DNA of 64,000 nucleotides, taken from NCBI GenBank assembly GCA_044230315.1, contig JBGARJ010000007.1, forward strand, positions 120,330 through 184,329, read 5' to 3'. Within the stretch, counting starts at the first letter, position 1, and every line of letters begins with the position of its first letter. Under the pieces are notes generated by a model. The model was not told the DNA's origin and did not search any database. It saw nothing but the letters and a program-made list of their open reading frames with translations. This DNA is from M3007 sp044230315 (GTDB taxonomy: Bacteria; Bacteroidota; Bacteroidia; Chitinophagales; Saprospiraceae). Below are positions 61,702-64,000 of this stretch, piece after piece. A program made the position numbers and the translations under genes.

Positions 61702-64000
61702 ATGAAAACTGTGCTTTTTTCTGTATTTGTTTTTTGTGCCGTCCCGGTTTTTTGTCAAAATGCGGATTCCCTGGCAGCCGCAAAGGCCGTAGACAGCCTG
61801 CTCGAGATTTCGCAGACCTTCGCCGGAAAAAGGGAATTCGACAAAGCCTTAACTGTCCTCGACGATGCGGAAAAAATCACGCTCTCGCGCTGGGGACAGG
61901 AGTCCGAACGCTACGGCAGCTGCCGTTTCTTCCGCGGCAGGTTCAATTATTTGAAAAAAAACTATCCCGAGGCGGAGAAATACTACCTCGAAGCCAAAAC
62001 GATCCGGGAAAAACTGCTCGGCAAAGAGCATGTCGATTATGCCGCCTGCCTCTATGTTTTGGCGAATTTGTATTCGATCCAGCGTCGGTACGGCGAAGCG
62101 GAGCCACTCTATCTGGAAGCCCGAAAAATCTATGAATCCAGCCCCCGGAGTCCCAATTTTAGAGGCTGTCTAGTCAATCTGGCCGCTATGTATGAGGAAT
62201 CCGGCAAATTTACCCTGGCCGAACCGCTCTATCTACAGGCCAAGCTTGCCGAGGAAAATGCCGGCGACACCCTGAGCCCGTCGCATGCCGGCACCCTGAT
62301 CAACCTGGCGAATCTGTATACAGATCTGGACCGTTTTGCGGAAGCCGAACAGCTTTATCTCCAGGCCAAAACAATTTTTGAAGACAAGCTGAATAACCGA
62401 ACCCATCCGTTTTATATGAATTGCATCAACGGGTTGGCCATTACATACCGGAGATTGTCGAAATATAAAGAAGCCGAACGGCTCTATACCGAGCTGGTCG
62501 ATTTCCGGGAAAAAAACAACGGGAAAGAGTCGCCCGAATATGCCGGCGCCGTGAACAACCTCGCGGTATTGTATCAATACATGCATAATTACGACAAGGC
62601 CGAAACATTGCTGCAGGAGGCCTTGTCGATCCGGGAAAAAACGCTCGGGAAAGAACATCCGCAGTACATTCAGACCCTGGGCAATCTCATTAACATTTAT
62701 CATGATTTAGGCTACTACGAAAAGGCGCTTTCAATGCAACGAGTCAGAGATTATACCGTGAAGGTTCTTGGCAAAGACCCCGACTATCTCCTTCCTTAAC
62801 AATACGGCGCTGATGTATGAAGAGATGGGGGATTACGCCAAGGCGGAACCGCTGTACCTCGAATCTATCACGCTTACGAAAAGACCGCCGGCACAGAAAG
62901 CAGCGATTACGCAGATCGGATCAACAACCTGGCGCATCTATACGGGGATATGGGCAACTTTGACAAAGCCGAGGCGCTTTTTCGCAAACGCCAGCCTATC
63001 AACGAAAAAATTTATGGCAGGGAAAACAGCAATTGTGCTAACAACCTGAACAACCTGGCCGGGTTGTACAGGATATGAACCAGCCTGGCAACAGCCAAAG
63101 CCATTTACCAGGAAGCGCTGACTATTAAAGAAAAAACGCTTGCCAGGGATGATCCGAGTTATCTGGGTACGTTGGTCAACCTGGCGGACGTGTATGTCCA
63201 ATTGGGTGAAACGGAAAAAGCAAAACCACTGTACGATCAGGTGAAAACGACGTTTGAACAAAAATCAGCCAACCCCGTCCATCCGTTTTACCTGAATTGC
63301 CTCGGCGGGCTGGCGTATATGTACCAGCAATTGGGCGATGACAAACACATGGAACCGCTGCTCCTGCAGTCCAAAGCCCTGTATGAAAAAGCGCTCAGCC
63401 CCACCGATCCCGGCTATTCCTGGGTATTGGGTGATTTGGCGGCTCTTTATGAAATCCAGGGCCGGTATTCAGAATCGGAACCCATTTGGGATCGATTTTT
63501 CACCATTGAACAGTCGAGGCTCGTAGATGCGATGACCATCCTTTCCGAACGGGAACTCGGCAACTACGCTTACTCGTTTCAGAAGAACGCAGATGACCTG
63601 AATGTTTTCCTGCTGGCTCGGCTCGGCAAAAAGCCTGCGGATGCAGGAAATGCGGATCCGTTGCGTGTACTCGCCTTTGACAACACCCTGTTTTATAAAG
63701 GGTTCCTGCTTTCATCTGCCGCCCGGTTCAATACGCTTTCGCTGGCATCTCCGGAAACGGAAGGAACGATCCTGCAGCTCAAAGGTTATCGCCGCAGCCT
63801 AGCCGCTGAATACGCCAAACCGCTTGCCCAACAAGACAGCACGCGGGTCGCCGAACTCGAGGAAAAAGCCAATACCGCTGAAAAAGAACTTACGCGGACA
63901 ATGTCCAGTTATGCCGAGGCTATCCGGCAAGTCAAATTGCAGGAGCTGCGCTCGACACTAAAACAGGGTGAGGCCGCGATCGAATTTGTTCACTTTCATG
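61702..64000 (+). pseudogene. Secreted TPR-CHAT paralogue 4, broken by frameshifts and a stop (partial at window end)
   Basis: The reading frame begins with a signal peptide (TVLFSVFVFCAVPVFCQ) and TPRs close to those of protein 2, up to KDPDY, then stops at 62797-62799. The TPR sequence goes on in another frame from about 62780 (FLNNTALMYEEMGDYAKAE). It returns to the first frame near 62872 (AYEKTAGTESSDYADRIN), meets a TGA at 63076-63078, and continues after it (AKAIYQEALTIKEK) to the window edge. The last visible part matches the pre-CHAT region (AEYAKPLAQQDSTRVAELEE). The CHAT domain lies beyond the window. Two frameshifts and one stop indicate decay, unless the assembly has errors. Confidence 0.75.

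Noticed and set aside
1..64000. tRNA, rRNA, riboswitch, prophage or complete insertion sequence
   Set aside because: None was seen: no cloverleaf with CCA-proximal TTCGANTC in a gap, no transposase or integrase coding sequence, and gaps are short and explained by the listed elements.

Overview
This window is G+C-rich DNA from a member of the Bacteroidota, most likely a Saprospiraceae/Lewinella-like marine or sludge bacterium. The case for this rests on a T9SS-type C-terminal sorting domain, a CarboxypepD-like TonB-dependent receptor, DUF2480, a SurA-SurA-BamA run, secreted TPR-CHAT proteins, the TAnnTTTG promoter element, and weak or absent Shine-Dalgarno sites. No rRNA, tRNA, phage or complete insertion sequence was recognised.

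Region by region. 1-8.9 kb holds the tail of a T9SS-exported protein, a 12-TM membrane protein, a lytic transglycosylase, DUF2480, pterin dehydratase, prfA, hflX and rpoN. 9.2-17.7 kb is an unusual run of a lipoxygenase homologue, a catalase/allene-oxide-synthase-like hemoprotein and a 1700-residue Ser/Thr kinase-ATPase-GAF-adenylate cyclase. 17.7-24.6 kb is an aromatic catabolism block: hpd, hmgA, paaABC, a PaaE-like ferredoxin without its reductase domain, and tryptophanase. 25-34.7 kb carries outer-membrane biogenesis genes (two SurA-like proteins and BamA), a decayed gene, mnmG, a PPP-type phosphatase and a TPR lipoprotein. 34.8-51.1 kb mixes an esterase, a C-terminal processing protease, a TonB-dependent receptor, a flippase-like membrane protein, an LpxH-like phosphoesterase, a second TPR-adenylate cyclase, a CGNR regulator with DinB and EamA genes, a lipoprotein and kdsD. 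51.4 kb to the end is a tandem array of secreted TPR-CHAT proteins: three intact and a fourth that is broken and runs off the window.

Repeats are the other striking feature. Three intergenic loci (3.1-3.36, 25.06-25.38 and 35.61-36.14 kb) consist of GTTTCA-core units spaced almost strictly 8 or 10 nt apart. Each is arranged as two inverted arms around a unique spacer and lies between co-directional genes. Separate perfect inverted repeats sit at 37774-37911 (37 bp arms), 46626-46788 (35 bp arms) and 46787-46950 (22 bp perfect, longer imperfect arms).

How the genes may work together. The lipoxygenase and catalase-like pair suggests oxylipin chemistry coupled to a cAMP-producing sensor. The pterin dehydratase, hpd, hmgA, paa and tnaA genes together suggest use of Phe, Tyr, Trp and phenylacetate. 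The CHAT array shows diversified TPR sensor regions fused to near-identical 3' protease cassettes, which looks like gene conversion of the effector half. All functions are read from sequence by eye; no database search was possible.
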